IMG/VR virus record: IMGVR_UViG_3300044960_000403
Coordinates: 1-31,056 of that record
Strand: one strand, 5' to 3'
Source of the DNA: a virus
DNA length: 31,056 bases
Position numbers and translations under genes: made by a program. The notes beneath the pieces were generated by a model, which made no database searches, was not told where the DNA came from, and saw only the letters and a program-made list of their open reading frames with translations. This document shows, piece by piece, positions 7,780 through 14,519 of the stretch. Every line of letters begins with the position of its first letter. The first letter of the stretch is position 1.

Positions 7780-9222
7780 TTACTTATTAACTCTAAAGAT
7801 CCTTCTTATGATCTCGGTTTGTTTATTTTCTTGTTTATTTTCAGGGATATAGTGCGTATAAGGACTTACAAACTCCTCCGGAGGGATAGGGTTGGTGTGC
7901 TGGTCTAGGTTGCGTACAAGGTAGATAAGGGCGGCTAAACCATCAAAATGACCATAAACGCTGCTTCTGGCGAATCCCTTATGGTTCCTATCCCATATTG
8001 CATATCTTAGGCAGCCGATAAGGTGGGTGCATCTGGGATGTACCCTTATCCTGCCACTACCTATCATAAGCCTTGTTTCGTTTACCATAGCGTCTAAGTT
8101 TTCTTTGTTGGTAGGGGAGAAGTGTAGGTTATGCATGGAGGATAAGTCTTGGAGCAGGATCAGATTATTGTTATCTGCTATACGTTTATAGGGTTGTAAA
8201 TCTCCAAATACTTGTTTTTCTTTATCTTTTATTTCTTTGGTCAGTCTTTCGGTGGTAACCTCATTGCCCTGCAACGTGATCTCATCTTCGATGTATAGGA
8301 TACCTTCTTTAAAGTTGTAATGGCCGAATATAACAGCAGTTTTGTCTATAACGCCTATATCAAGAGCAACGTAGCGATGGTAGTATTTATCAAACTTATT
8401 GGTCTTATCAGGAATTTGAATATATTCATCCCTCCATTCAGGTACAACGGATAGGGTTTCGTCTGTCACAAACTTACATAAGTATTCCCGCTTAAATATG
8501 GATGAGTTGTAGCCACCAGCTTCTTTGGCGTACAGGTCTACGGTCTCCTTGGATAGGGTTTTGTTGTCGAATATGGTAAAGATCTTATAAAACCCCTGAG
8601 CTTCACACTCTTGTGCAATACTTACAAAGTCATGGGCAGGGGTTTTAGGCGGGGTGGATGCGAGCAAGGTCTTGCCACCTGTAGTTAGGGTTTGAGGTAT
8701 CAAGATTGAATTAATTACATAGTTGAGATCATCGCAGAAGCCGGCCTCGTCTATCAGGTTTAGATGGGAGGTGGTTCCTCTTAGGTTCTCAGCGTGACCG
8801 TTGTCTGTACCAGCACAAGCTATTATTGAGCCGTTAGGGAATCTCCATTCCTGATCTTGGGTGTAATAGCGGGGTTTTAGATGTTTAGGGCAAGTCTCAA
8901 GCAGCATCCTAAAGATAGGGTTCGTGATTTTTTTTAGCGCTTTACCAGTGGGGGCGGCAAACCTGATCTGGGAGTTGGGGTTGCGTATAGCGAACTCCAA
9001 AGCGATAAGACACATTATCGTTGATTTACCGTATCTTCTGGAACAATTTAGCACGTACTTCAAACACTTAGGGTTTCTGATCGCTCCCCATAACGACCCA
9101 TAAAGAGGTAGCTGATAATCATATAACAGAAAAGACAGCAGTCCCCTCTCCCAAGCAAGGCGAAGGGCTGTATCTTTATCAAGGAGCGGTTTTTTTTGAT
9201 CTTTTCTTTTTTTTCTCCCCAT
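7780..9222 (-). CDS. terL: terminase large subunit (packaging ATPase and nuclease)
   Basis: This 480-residue motor protein cuts concatemeric phage DNA and drives it through the portal. The ATPase domain shows a Walker A variant, CSRRYGKST (residues 60-68, Lys66), a second conserved stretch APTGKALKK near 90, and Walker B LNLIDEAG (154-161, Asp158 and Glu159), then a coupling-type motif ASTPP near 188. The RNase H-like nuclease domain has candidate metal-binding Asp288 (ALDIG), Asp350 (IADNN) and Asp427 (HFDGLAAL). Its start overlaps the preceding small gene by 44 bp, which suggests coupled translation. The C-terminus ends VNK because a TTAATAAGTA motif overlaps the last codons. Confident from motifs. 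Confidence 0.95.
   Translation of the reverse strand: MGRKKRKDQKKPLLDKDTALRLAWERGLLSFLLYDYQLPLYGSLWGAIRNPKCLKYVLNCSRRYGKSTIMCLIALEFAIRNPNSQIRFAAPTGKALKKITNPIFRMLLETCPKHLKPRYYTQDQEWRFPNGSIIACAGTDNGHAENLRGTTSHLNLIDEAGFCDDLNYVINSILIPQTLTTGGKTLLASTPPKTPAHDFVSIAQECEAQGFYKIFTIFDNKTLSKETVDLYAKEAGGYNSSIFKREYLCKFVTDETLSVVPEWRDEYIQIPDKTNKFDKYYHRYVALDIGVIDKTAVIFGHYNFKEGILYIEDEITLQGNEVTTERLTKEIKDKEKQVFGDLQPYKRIADNNNLILLQDLSSMHNLHFSPTNKENLDAMVNETRLMIGSGRIRVHPRCTHLIGCLRYAIWDRNHKGFARSSVYGHFDGLAALIYLVRNLDQHTNPIPPEEFVSPYTHYIPENKQENKQTEIIRRIFRVNK
7781..7790 (-). promoter_or_regulatory. TTAATAAGTA motif at the terL stop codon, before portal
   Basis: Exact copy embedded in the last codons of terL (GTT AAT AAG TAA), 39 bp before the portal ATG. 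It is followed by AATAAAGATGGGG and a small GGTT/AACC hairpin. Confidence 0.6.
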
Positions 9223-9463
9223 TACCTGCTCCTTGTTGGGGCTTTAAAACTTCTAAGATGTCTTTATCGGCGATCGATCCTTCGCATGATTGGGTTGTTG
9301 TGGTTATCTCTGTAGGCTCGCCAATAAGCAGCTGACGGGTTTTTATAAGTATTTCAAGCTGCTTGGTTTCTGATAGGTCAAGGCCAGAAGTAGAGGCTTT
9401 GGTCCCAAGTCTTTTAATTTCTAGGTCTATTATGGATAAGGTGTTAAGTATAACCTCACTCAT
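9179..9463 (-). CDS. probable terminase small subunit
   Basis: A 94-residue protein directly upstream of and overlapping terL, the standard place of the small terminase that recognises phage DNA and loads the large subunit. Two helices (about residues 5-20 and 28-48) fit an N-terminal helical DNA-binding region. The middle is polar. The segment IADKDILEVLK (about 64-74) is followed by a very basic tail (KKKKRSKK). The same DKDIL-type segment occurs at the C-terminus of the 79-residue protein at 11403-11642, so the two may be related or share a partner. No clear helix-turn-helix is visible; the call is mainly positional. Confidence 0.55.
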   Translation of the reverse strand: MSEVILNTLSIIDLEIKRLGTKASTSGLDLSETKQLEILIKTRQLLIGEPTEITTTTQSCEGSIADKDILEVLKPQQGAGNGEKKKKRSKKTAP

Positions 9464-9794
9464 CTTTCTTCACCACCTTAAAACCTAAAGATAGCGCCAC
9501 CTTGCTAGCCTGATCCAAAGCTAGGCTGGCCTTATTAGACACCTCCTCCAACTTTTTTGAGACCTCTTCTAGCTCCTTGCTAGGTTTGGCAGCTCGTATC
9601 CTGTTGTTTTCGTAGCGTTTATGGCTATAGGACAAGAGTGTCACCAGAAGACCAGAAACAACAGCCCAGTCTAAAGTTGGGTAGTAGGCTATCTTTACCA
9701 GAATTATAACAACGGCTATATTCGTTATAGACAGCTTGCCGTTATAATCCGTCAGATTCAAAAAAGTTAACAAATTCAACAATTTAGTTTTCAT
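9456..9794 (-). CDS. small two-pass membrane protein, holin candidate
   Basis: A membrane protein of about 112 residues with two hydrophobic segments (ITNIAVVIILVKIAYYP and WAVVSGLLVTLLSYS) and a long C-terminal amphipathic, coiled-coil-prone tail rich in Glu and Lys. Small proteins of this plan sit near terminase genes in many short-tailed phages and are often holin candidates, which release the endolysin through the inner membrane. The ATG at 9794 overlaps the upstream stop region and suits coupled translation. An ATG at 9800 or a GTG at 9863 would give longer versions, and none has a strong ribosome-binding site. It overlaps the small terminase candidate by 8 bp. Confidence 0.55.
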   Translation of the reverse strand: MKTKLLNLLTFLNLTDYNGKLSITNIAVVIILVKIAYYPTLDWAVVSGLLVTLLSYSHKRYENNRIRAAKPSKELEEVSKKLEEVSNKASLALDQASKVALSLGFKVVKKDE

Positions 9795-10044
9795 CGTCAT
9801 AAAAAGTTCTGACAAAGTCGATCTTAGCCTGTTCCATAGCGATAGACTTAAGGTTTGGTTCACTTGACCTGATGTCTACCACCTCGTTGCCCTTGATTGT
9901 AAGAATTACAGAAACATAAGCTTCAGACGAAGGAGCATCCGGGATACGAACAAGGGCCACAGCTTTAAATGTTGGGATCTTGGTGGCGGTGTCCTCCGAT
10001 GCAGCTGGTACCTGCATATCGGCTTTCTTCTTAGCCTTGGTCAT
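9784..10044 (-). CDS. unrecognised 86-residue late protein
   Basis: A small soluble protein with a basic N-terminus (MTKAKKKAD) and alternating beta-type segments (KAVALVRIPDA, EAYVSVILTIKGNEVVDI), ending in an acidic tail. No family recognised. It lies 3 bp after the gene ending at 10048 and overlaps the membrane protein that follows, so it is part of the pre-terminase operon. GGGGGAG lies 6 bp before the ATG. Confidence 0.6.
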   Translation of the reverse strand: MTKAKKKADMQVPAASEDTATKIPTFKAVALVRIPDAPSSEAYVSVILTIKGNEVVDIRSSEPNLKSIAMEQAKIDFVRTFYDDEN

Positions 10045-10047
10045 GTT

Positions 10048-10278
10048 TTACTCCCCCTTACTTTGGAACAACTCGGGGAGAGCTTTCTCAGCTTCAGGGT
10101 GTGATTTAACGTCAGCTAATAGCTGAGAGTGCAAGGAAGCGATGAAGGCAAAGGCTTCCTCTAACCTCTTTGACTTGTAGCCCTCATGCTTTGCTGTGGC
10201 TAAAAGATCGTTGATAGAAACAAGGGCTTTTAAAGCATTAACCTTGTCTTGTAGGTCCTTGGGGATAGATTCAGACAT
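10048..10278 (-). CDS. unrecognised 76-residue helical late protein
   Basis: A short, helical, mildly acidic protein with no membrane segment and no recognised domain. It is the first gene of the minus-strand packaging operon, behind a 162-base leader that starts at a TTAATAAGTA motif and ends in a hairpin beside AAAGGAG. The same hairpin type precedes the scaffold gene. That placement suggests a structural or assembly role, but this is inference. Confidence 0.6.
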   Translation of the reverse strand: MSESIPKDLQDKVNALKALVSINDLLATAKHEGYKSKRLEEAFAFIASLHSQLLADVKSHPEAEKALPELFQSKGE

Positions 10279-10440
10279 ATGATCTCCTTTGGCCGTTTAA
10301 TGGGCCTGTTTTGATTACGAGCTTAAAGCTTAGTAACCTGTTTAAAAACAAGAGTAGTCGCTTAGTTAGCAAGGCCGTCTTTTGTATTTGAAAGCTACAC
10401 GCTTAGATGTTGGCCGCGTAAAGGCTACCCTCTTAAAGAT
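10279..10440 (-). promoter_or_regulatory. 162-base structured 5' leader of the packaging operon
   Basis: This gene-free leader runs from a promoter-like motif to the ATG at 10278. On the plus strand it holds CGCTTAG at 10400-10406 and 10359-10365 and AGCTTAG at 10327-10333, and CGGCC recurs on the minus strand in three places. The pattern suggests repeated structural or binding elements. No reading frame with a ribosome-binding site was seen. Confidence 0.4.
10291..10306 (-). promoter_or_regulatory. leader hairpin next to ribosome-binding site, copy 2
   Basis: Minus strand GGCCCATTAAACGGCC, followed by AAAGGAGATCATATGTC. It aligns closely with the scaffold leader copy (5694-5709), and the one changed stem position is compensated so the 4-bp stem is kept. 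Confidence 0.5.
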
Positions 10441-10450
10441 TACTTATTAA
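10441..10450 (-). promoter_or_regulatory. TTAATAAGTA promoter-like motif before the packaging operon
   Basis: Exact copy followed by ATCTTTAAGAGGG, 162 bp before the ATG at 10278 and 20 bp downstream of a terminator. The terminator-then-motif order repeats that seen at 3130-3165. Confidence 0.65.
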
Positions 10451-10470
10451 ATTGACGAAAAAAAGGGCTT

Positions 10471-10520
10471 AAAAAAGAAGGTCCCCCAGAAAAGAATAGG
10501 AGCAACTTAACTGAGGGACC
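10471..10520 (-). terminator. rho-independent terminator of the 117-residue gene
   Basis: On the minus strand GGTCCCTCAG pairs with CTGGGGGACC (10 bp including one G-U) around a 21-base loop, followed by TTCTTTTTT. It closes the transcript of the gene at 10577-10930 before the next promoter-like motif. Confidence 0.8.
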
Positions 10521-10576
10521 AAGAAAGGAAGAAAGGAAGCAGTAATTCAAGGGTGAGGAGCGCACCCCCTCATACA

Positions 10577-10930
10577 CTACTTATTAACACAAAATCTCAA
10601 GTTGTCAATGTTTTTTCTGATTTTATCATACATGGGAAGATCGATCAAGCCAAGATCTTTCTTAGCCTCCAAGTTATCGTTTAAAGCATCGTATATGTGC
10701 TCAGGATTAAAGGATCTTAGCAGCCCGTAACTATCTAGAAGCTTAAGCATGGTCAGATCAAGGTTCATCACAACCCTTACCAAAGCACGTGGGGTTATGT
10801 TGGTGATGAAGCCGCTAGCAAGGATACCTTCTACAACATCGTATCTGGATGATTCTAGCGCTTTTTGAAGTAGGTCTGGGGTGGGTATCTTGTAGATCTG
10901 GGTTAGCTCGTCGTTGAACGTATGGCTCAT
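10577..10930 (-). CDS. independently controlled small protein with ankyrin-like helices
   Basis: A 117-residue soluble protein. The segments DLLQKALESSRYDVVEGILASG and the following 30 residues have the spacing of ankyrin-type helix pairs, but no canonical repeat is complete. The gene has its own sigma70-like promoter (-35 TTGACT, -10 TAAGAT) and a strong terminator, so it is transcribed apart from the packaging operon. This is the usual plan of an early or accessory (moron-type) gene, for example one acting on a host target. The ribosome-binding site AAGGAGG is strong. Its last codons (VNK, stop) overlap a TTAATAAGTA motif. Function unknown. Confidence 0.65.
   Translation of the reverse strand: MSHTFNDELTQIYKIPTPDLLQKALESSRYDVVEGILASGFITNITPRALVRVVMNLDLTMLKLLDSYGLLRSFNPEHIYDALNDNLEAKKDLGLIDLPMYDKIRKNIDNLRFCVNK
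10578..10587 (-). promoter_or_regulatory. TTAATAAGTA motif at the end of the 117-residue gene
   Basis: Exact copy in the last codons (GTT AAT AAG TAG), followed by GTGTATGAGGGGG. It lies upstream of the terminator at 10471-10520, so a transcript starting here would be short unless it reads through. It could be an RNA-processing site rather than a promoter. Confidence 0.5.
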
Positions 10931-10955
10931 ATTCCCTCCTTTTTGTTGTATCTAC

Positions 10956-10983
10956 ATCTTACAGATGGCAAGAGAAAAGTCAA
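10956..10983 (-). promoter_or_regulatory. sigma70-like promoter of the 117-residue gene
   Basis: -35 TTGACT (10978-10983) and -10 TAAGAT (10956-10961) with a 16-bp spacer. It would be read by host RNA polymerase. No TTAATAAGTA motif precedes this gene on its strand. Confidence 0.5.
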
Positions 10984-10995
10984 TATGAAAAACGC

Positions 10996-11005
10996 TTAAT
11001 AAGTA
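10996..11005 (+). promoter_or_regulatory. TTAATAAGTA promoter-like motif, plus strand
   Basis: Exact copy on the plus strand, followed by TGTTATGTGGTGG, 48 bp before the ATG at 11054. It is back to back with the sigma70-like promoter of the divergent gene, and its orientation switches with gene direction. Confidence 0.6.
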
Positions 11006-11053
11006 TGTTATGTGGTGGTGAGGCCATAATTCTTAAAAAAAAGAGCAGATGAT

Positions 11054-11392
11054 ATGCTAAGTTTTATTAGAAAGATAAAGTTTTATTATAGGATTATCAT
11101 GGCGTTAAGATGGGTTCTAAATCCTGACGCACCTGATAGATGGAGAGATGAGCTTGATCTAAAAGATCTTGCGCGAGGTCGTTGGTTGCGCTATAAGGAG
11201 GTAGCAGCTCCACAGATCAGTATCGGGCTGGATAAGGATACGGAAGCCTTGTTGGAACAAAAGCTTATCTTTGAGATAACACAGTTTAAACGCAAGCTTA
11301 CAGGTAGGGAGGAGATTGAGTTAACTAATAAAATGATCGAGCTATGTAAGAAAGCTGAGATAGAAGGTAAGAAGGTAAAGGATCTGTTATAA
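11054..11392 (+). CDS. unrecognised 112-residue basic protein
   Basis: A basic, largely helical protein: a hydrophobic, aromatic N-terminus (MLSFIRKIKFYYRIIMALRW), then a soluble region with a conserved-looking NPDAPDRWRDE segment and a C-terminal helical part rich in Lys and Glu. No family recognised. The ATG at 11054 has a weak ribosome-binding site; an ATG at 11099 behind AGGA would remove the N-terminal 15 residues. It is followed 10 bp later by the next gene, so the two form a small operon behind a promoter-like motif. Confidence 0.6.
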   Translation: MLSFIRKIKFYYRIIMALRWVLNPDAPDRWRDELDLKDLARGRWLRYKEVAAPQISIGLDKDTEALLEQKLIFEITQFKRKLTGREEIELTNKMIELCKKAEIEGKKVKDLL

Positions 11393-11402
11393 GGGGTTTG
11401 TT

Positions 11403-11642
11403 ATGAAATCGTATACAGTACGAGAGTTAACTATCTGGAAGCTAGAAAGACTCGTAGAACAAAGAGAAAAATATGGTTTTCTTGGCGCTTCTGACGAGGC
11501 AGAGCTTAAAAGATGTGTGTTCTTATTGCAACACTGGGGCATAGATCATCCTAGCATTAAGGCGGTTGAGAACAAGCGACAAGAAAGCGAAGAGGATATA
11601 TCGGATAAGGATATACTGGACGCTCTAAAAAAAGAGATCTAG
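11403..11642 (+). CDS. 79-residue protein sharing a DKDIL motif with the small terminase candidate
   Basis: A small charged helical protein with AAGGGG before the ATG. The C-terminal ISDKDILDALK closely resembles IADKDILEVLK in the small terminase candidate (9179-9463). The N-terminal helices also look alike (LTIWKLERL versus LSIIDLEIKRL). The two may be distant paralogues or share a docking motif for the same partner. The gene converges with the M15 peptidase gene and overlaps its 3' end by 18 bp. Confidence 0.6.
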   Translation: MKSYTVRELTIWKLERLVEQREKYGFLGASDEAELKRCVFLLQHWGIDHPSIKAVENKRQESEEDISDKDILDALKKEI

Positions 11643-12098
11643 CTCTGGTTCGTATTTACCGTCCCAAAAAGCAGGATTAGGGTTGGGTTGGGTGGAAGGG
11701 ACAAAGAAACGTTTGCCAGATCTTGGTGGTTTGGTTTGGATGTGAACCCAAGAACCGTTTTTATGATTGGTCCAGCAGGGATGTTCAACATATAGCCCAA
11801 GCTCTTTAAGCTTAAATCTATTCTGCCAAACATATCTCCATGTGACACCTGAGGCATCGTCGTCTAAATCAATAGCAGCCCCTTTAAAATGCCAGCTTGT
11901 GGCAGAGCCATTTTTGGGAGAGTCTTGAGGTCTTCTGTATCCGTCGTTTACCTTTTTGGGTAATTGTTTTGGCCAAGTATAGCCGTCAAAGAACTTGTTT
12001 ATCTTTTCGACCAGTTCTTTTAGGTTGTCTTGATGTTCTTTGGGCAGGTCAGTTAGCCTAGCCCTCCCCATAAGCACGTCGTTGGTTGTTATTAGCAC
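11625..12098 (-). CDS. M15-type peptidoglycan peptidase (endolysin candidate)
   Basis: A 157-residue zinc peptidase of the M15/D-Ala-D-Ala carboxypeptidase-like fold, which cleaves peptide links in peptidoglycan. The zinc motif is S-x-H-x(3)-G-x-A-x-D (SWHFKGAAIDLD; His70, Asp77), with the third ligand His119 in SWVHI and Glu105 as a candidate catalytic residue. There is no signal peptide or cell-wall-binding domain, so release would need a holin or similar. It starts at GTG behind GGGAGG; a later ATG would lose 9 residues. It is the only minus-strand gene between two plus-strand blocks, adjoining the origin-like region. A degenerate TTAATAAGTA-like sequence (GTTACCAAGTAATAATAAGG) lies just upstream. 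Confidence 0.85.
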   Translation of the reverse strand: MLITTNDVLMGRARLTDLPKEHQDNLKELVEKINKFFDGYTWPKQLPKKVNDGYRRPQDSPKNGSATSWHFKGAAIDLDDDASGVTWRYVWQNRFKLKELGLYVEHPCWTNHKNGSWVHIQTKPPRSGKRFFVPSTQPNPNPAFWDGKYEPELDLFF

Positions 12099-12730
12099 GA
12101 TACCTCCCTTATTATTACTTGGTAACTTGACGCTCTAATTTGGCTTATAACGAGAGATTTTTGACTACCCTATATGGTTACCTACCCCAGAACAAAAATC
12201 GTTTATAGGGCATTTTAGGAGGTCGGTTGTTTAGAACCTGTGAGACTTGTGCGAGACCTGTGCGAGACCCTGTGCGAGTTGTAAATCCTTATTTTTATTA
12301 TATTATATTATCTTTTTTTTATAGATATAACAGGTATAACAGAGAAAATACAGAAATTATTTTATATTTTTTTTTTATAGTAAGTAGGAACTACCCCCCG
12401 CTGCCTGTGAACCTGTGTGAAAACCCTGCTTTTGCTAATAATTCTAAATACTTAACCTCTCTCACACCCCCTGTGCATCACTATGAGCAGGCACCTGCAT
12501 AGTAAAAAAAAGTGACAAAAAACGTCACATTTTAATAACTTAAACTTATAACACCCATTAAAATATATGACAAAAAGGACCTACAACATCGATCTCGAGA
12601 AAGGGCGGGGGAGTACATAAAAATAATTTGTATAAAAAACTTAAAAAAATAAACATTATTTTAATAAGTCTTTTATAGAGGCACCAATTTTTGTGATAAT
12701 TTTAACATATGAAATAGGAAGGAGAAGAAC
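12099..12730 (+). other. gene-free origin-like region with CCTGTG repeats
   Basis: No credible gene was seen in these 632 bases. Four tandem GTGCGAG-type units span 12240-12282. The hexamer CCTGTG occurs at 12237, 12257, 12269, 12404, 12412 and 12470, all on the plus strand. These flank a very AT-rich tract (about 12283-12395). A GTGAC/GTCAC inverted repeat lies at 12512-12528, and more AT-rich DNA runs to the promoter-like site at 12661. Iterons plus an AT-rich element just upstream of the primase and helicase genes suggest a replication origin. Confidence 0.6.
12661..12670 (+). promoter_or_regulatory. TTAATAAGTC, near-consensus motif before replication genes
   Basis: A one-base variant of TTAATAAGTA followed by TTTTATAGAGG, 60 bp before the ATG at 12731. 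The TATAGAGG part matches that after the motif at 3130. Confidence 0.55.
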
Positions 12731-13165
12731 ATGACACCAAAGATATATGAAACACTAAACAGCATCTACAACGAAGGGCTTAACTTAAGCAAGATCGAAG
12801 CCTTAGAAAAAGAGCTTAGATCTACCATAAAAGACAATAAAAAAATTAAATCTATCTTGGATAAGGTCATCGAGTCTGCCTCAAAAAAACATAAAAGGCC
12901 TAACAAGAAAACAGATAGTGGCAATTTAAAGTCTTTTTTAGAGAGTCTAAACCTTGGCCAAGGCTCTTTCTTTGTGCCCCTAAACGCAATCGCAGAGCTA
13001 TACAACAAATCAAACCCTGATCTTCAGGTTTCACATAAAACCTTAGGTAAATGGTTATCTTCATTAGGTTTTACGAAGAGAGTTCTCATTAAGAATTCTG
13101 AGGCTGAGATTCACTACCTCATGAACAGACCCCTAGATGTGGATCTCTTATTGGGCGAGCAGTAA
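12731..13165 (+). CDS. winged-helix-like protein next to the origin region
   Basis: A 144-residue protein, first gene of the replication block, with AGGAAGGAG before the ATG. The N-terminal half is helical and basic (KKHKRPNKK near residues 53-61). The C-terminal half (about 68-135) has the pattern of a winged helix-turn-helix, with VSHKTLGKWLSSLGF as the likely recognition part. Similar domains occur at the C-termini of D5/VirE-type primase-helicases and in replication initiators. It may bind the nearby repeats or serve as a detached domain of the helicase. No exact family recognised. Confidence 0.6.
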   Translation: MTPKIYETLNSIYNEGLNLSKIEALEKELRSTIKDNKKIKSILDKVIESASKKHKRPNKKTDSGNLKSFLESLNLGQGSFFVPLNAIAELYNKSNPDLQVSHKTLGKWLSSLGFTKRVLIKNSEAEIHYLMNRPLDVDLLLGEQ

Positions 13166-13181
13166 TCTTAATACCGAGCAG

Positions 13182-13189
13182 TTAATAAG
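13182..13189 (+). promoter_or_regulatory. TTAATAAG partial motif before the helicase gene
   Basis: TTAATAAG followed by GAGATAATAAAGAAGG, 23 bp before the helicase ATG. It is a partial match that lacks the final TA, so it may be chance or a weak site. Confidence 0.3.
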
Positions 13190-13212
13190 GAGATAATAAA
13201 GAAGGAGCTAAT

Positions 13213-14487
13213 ATGAAAAACCTAAAACAAATTCTTTCAGACCCTAGATTGTTTGTATCGGAGTGGCTAACTTTAAACAACATAATCCTCAATGAAAGGG
13301 GAGAGGTGGATTCTCAACTAGGGCTCAACACCTTTGACATCTTGGGTAAGATGTGGCTGGACTATTCTGCTCAACTCCATAGTTATAACTCTCTTGAAAA
13401 GCAGAAAGCCCCAAATCTTCGGGAAGTGGCCATAAAATTCAGCGAAAGAGATCTCACATTGGCGTTCGAAGAAAAGATAAAAGAGTCTAAGATAAAGGCT
13501 CGTCAAGAAACTATAGAAAAGTTGAAATGTAAAAAAGAAAACCTAGAGCCTATTAGAACCTTCGTAAGAGCGTTAAAAGGCGAAGATTCTATCCTAGATA
13601 CGATGGTTATGGCCCACTGGATTTGGATGGTTAAAAGAAAGATGCAGAATCTGGAAGTGCGTTATCACATCATGCCTGTTTTGTATTCAGGCCAAGGTTC
13701 AGGCAAGACCTACTCGGTAAGTAAGCTTTTAGATCCTGTAGGCAACTACCGGTTGAACCTCAGAATGGACCAATTGTCAGACCCAAGGTACGCTGTTGCT
13801 CTCTCCGAAAACTATGTTGTCGCGTTTGACGAGCTTCAGGGGGCTTCAAAAGCGGACATTGATTGCTTGAAGCATAGCCTCACTGCGATATACAACGACG
13901 CGAGACGACTGGGCACGCACGTTGTGACCAAGGTGCGTCAAAATTGCTCATTCATTGGTACCACAAATAAGCCCGTTCGTGAACAGATCGTAGACTATAC
14001 AGGTATGCGCCGTTTTTGGCAGATTGATTGTCAGCCTAAAATCAATTGGGATTTAATCAATAGCATTGATTACTTAGCCTTGTGGCAAGGTGTGGATGAA
14101 ACCAAAGAAAATGGGTATATTTACGACTACTTAGATCAGATCAGCGCTGTTCAGAAAGAAGAGTTAACGATTAAAGACGAGGTTCAACTTTTCTTGGAAG
14201 ATACAGGGTTGATCTTTCATGATCCTGAAGAGAACAAAGGTACCTTCAAAACAAACCACCAGCTGTATGATTTATACCGCTCATGGCGGTCATGTAACGG
14301 GATGATGCAGCAGGATTCTATGAAATTCTTTACAAAATTGGGCAGATTTAACGGGAATAAGAAATCTATAACAAAAAGTATTAAGGGGAAGAATTATAGA
14401 GGGTACTACGTTAGTACTGGCACCGAAAAGACATTCAACGACCTGATCGAAGAGAATAGCGTTATCCCTATAAAGCTGTTCCAGTAA
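13213..14487 (+). CDS. VirE/D5-like SF3-type replicative helicase
   Basis: A 424-residue ATPase of the virulence-associated E/DUF5906-like type, which unwinds DNA at the phage fork. Walker A is GQGSGKT (160-166, Lys165). Walker B is VVAFDE (Asp206, Glu207). The sensor-type stretch is GTTNKP (249-254). The arginine motif TGMRRFW (263-269) is characteristic of this group. The N-terminal 140 residues are helical and unassigned. The C-terminal 100 residues look like a winged helix. It is followed by a primase gene 32 bp downstream, so primase and helicase are split into two genes where many mobile elements fuse them. No phage DNA polymerase is present, so host polymerase may do the synthesis. Confidence 0.85.
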   Translation: MKNLKQILSDPRLFVSEWLTLNNIILNERGEVDSQLGLNTFDILGKMWLDYSAQLHSYNSLEKQKAPNLREVAIKFSERDLTLAFEEKIKESKIKARQETIEKLKCKKENLEPIRTFVRALKGEDSILDTMVMAHWIWMVKRKMQNLEVRYHIMPVLYSGQGSGKTYSVSKLLDPVGNYRLNLRMDQLSDPRYAVALSENYVVAFDELQGASKADIDCLKHSLTAIYNDARRLGTHVVTKVRQNCSFIGTTNKPVREQIVDYTGMRRFWQIDCQPKINWDLINSIDYLALWQGVDETKENGYIYDYLDQISAVQKEELTIKDEVQLFLEDTGLIFHDPEENKGTFKTNHQLYDLYRSWRSCNGMMQQDSMKFFTKLGRFNGNKKSITKSIKGKNYRGYYVSTGTEKTFNDLIEENSVIPIKLFQ

Positions 14488-14519
14488 CCTCCCCTTAAGA
14501 TAAAAATAGGAGCTAAGTC

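Noticed and set aside
11627-11646. Terminator between the convergent genes near 11640
   Set aside because: Only a 4-bp AGAG/CTCT stem is possible, and the T-run is explained by the Phe-Phe codons at the end of the peptidase gene.
12240-12282. CRISPR-like short tandem repeats
   Set aside because: The units are adjacent, 9-12 bases long and have no spacers, so they fit origin iterons, not a CRISPR array.
12227-12502. Plus-strand open frame of 91 codons in the origin-like region
   Set aside because: It would start at TTG and reads through the CCTGTG repeats and an AT-rich tract, giving a low-complexity product with no conserved look.
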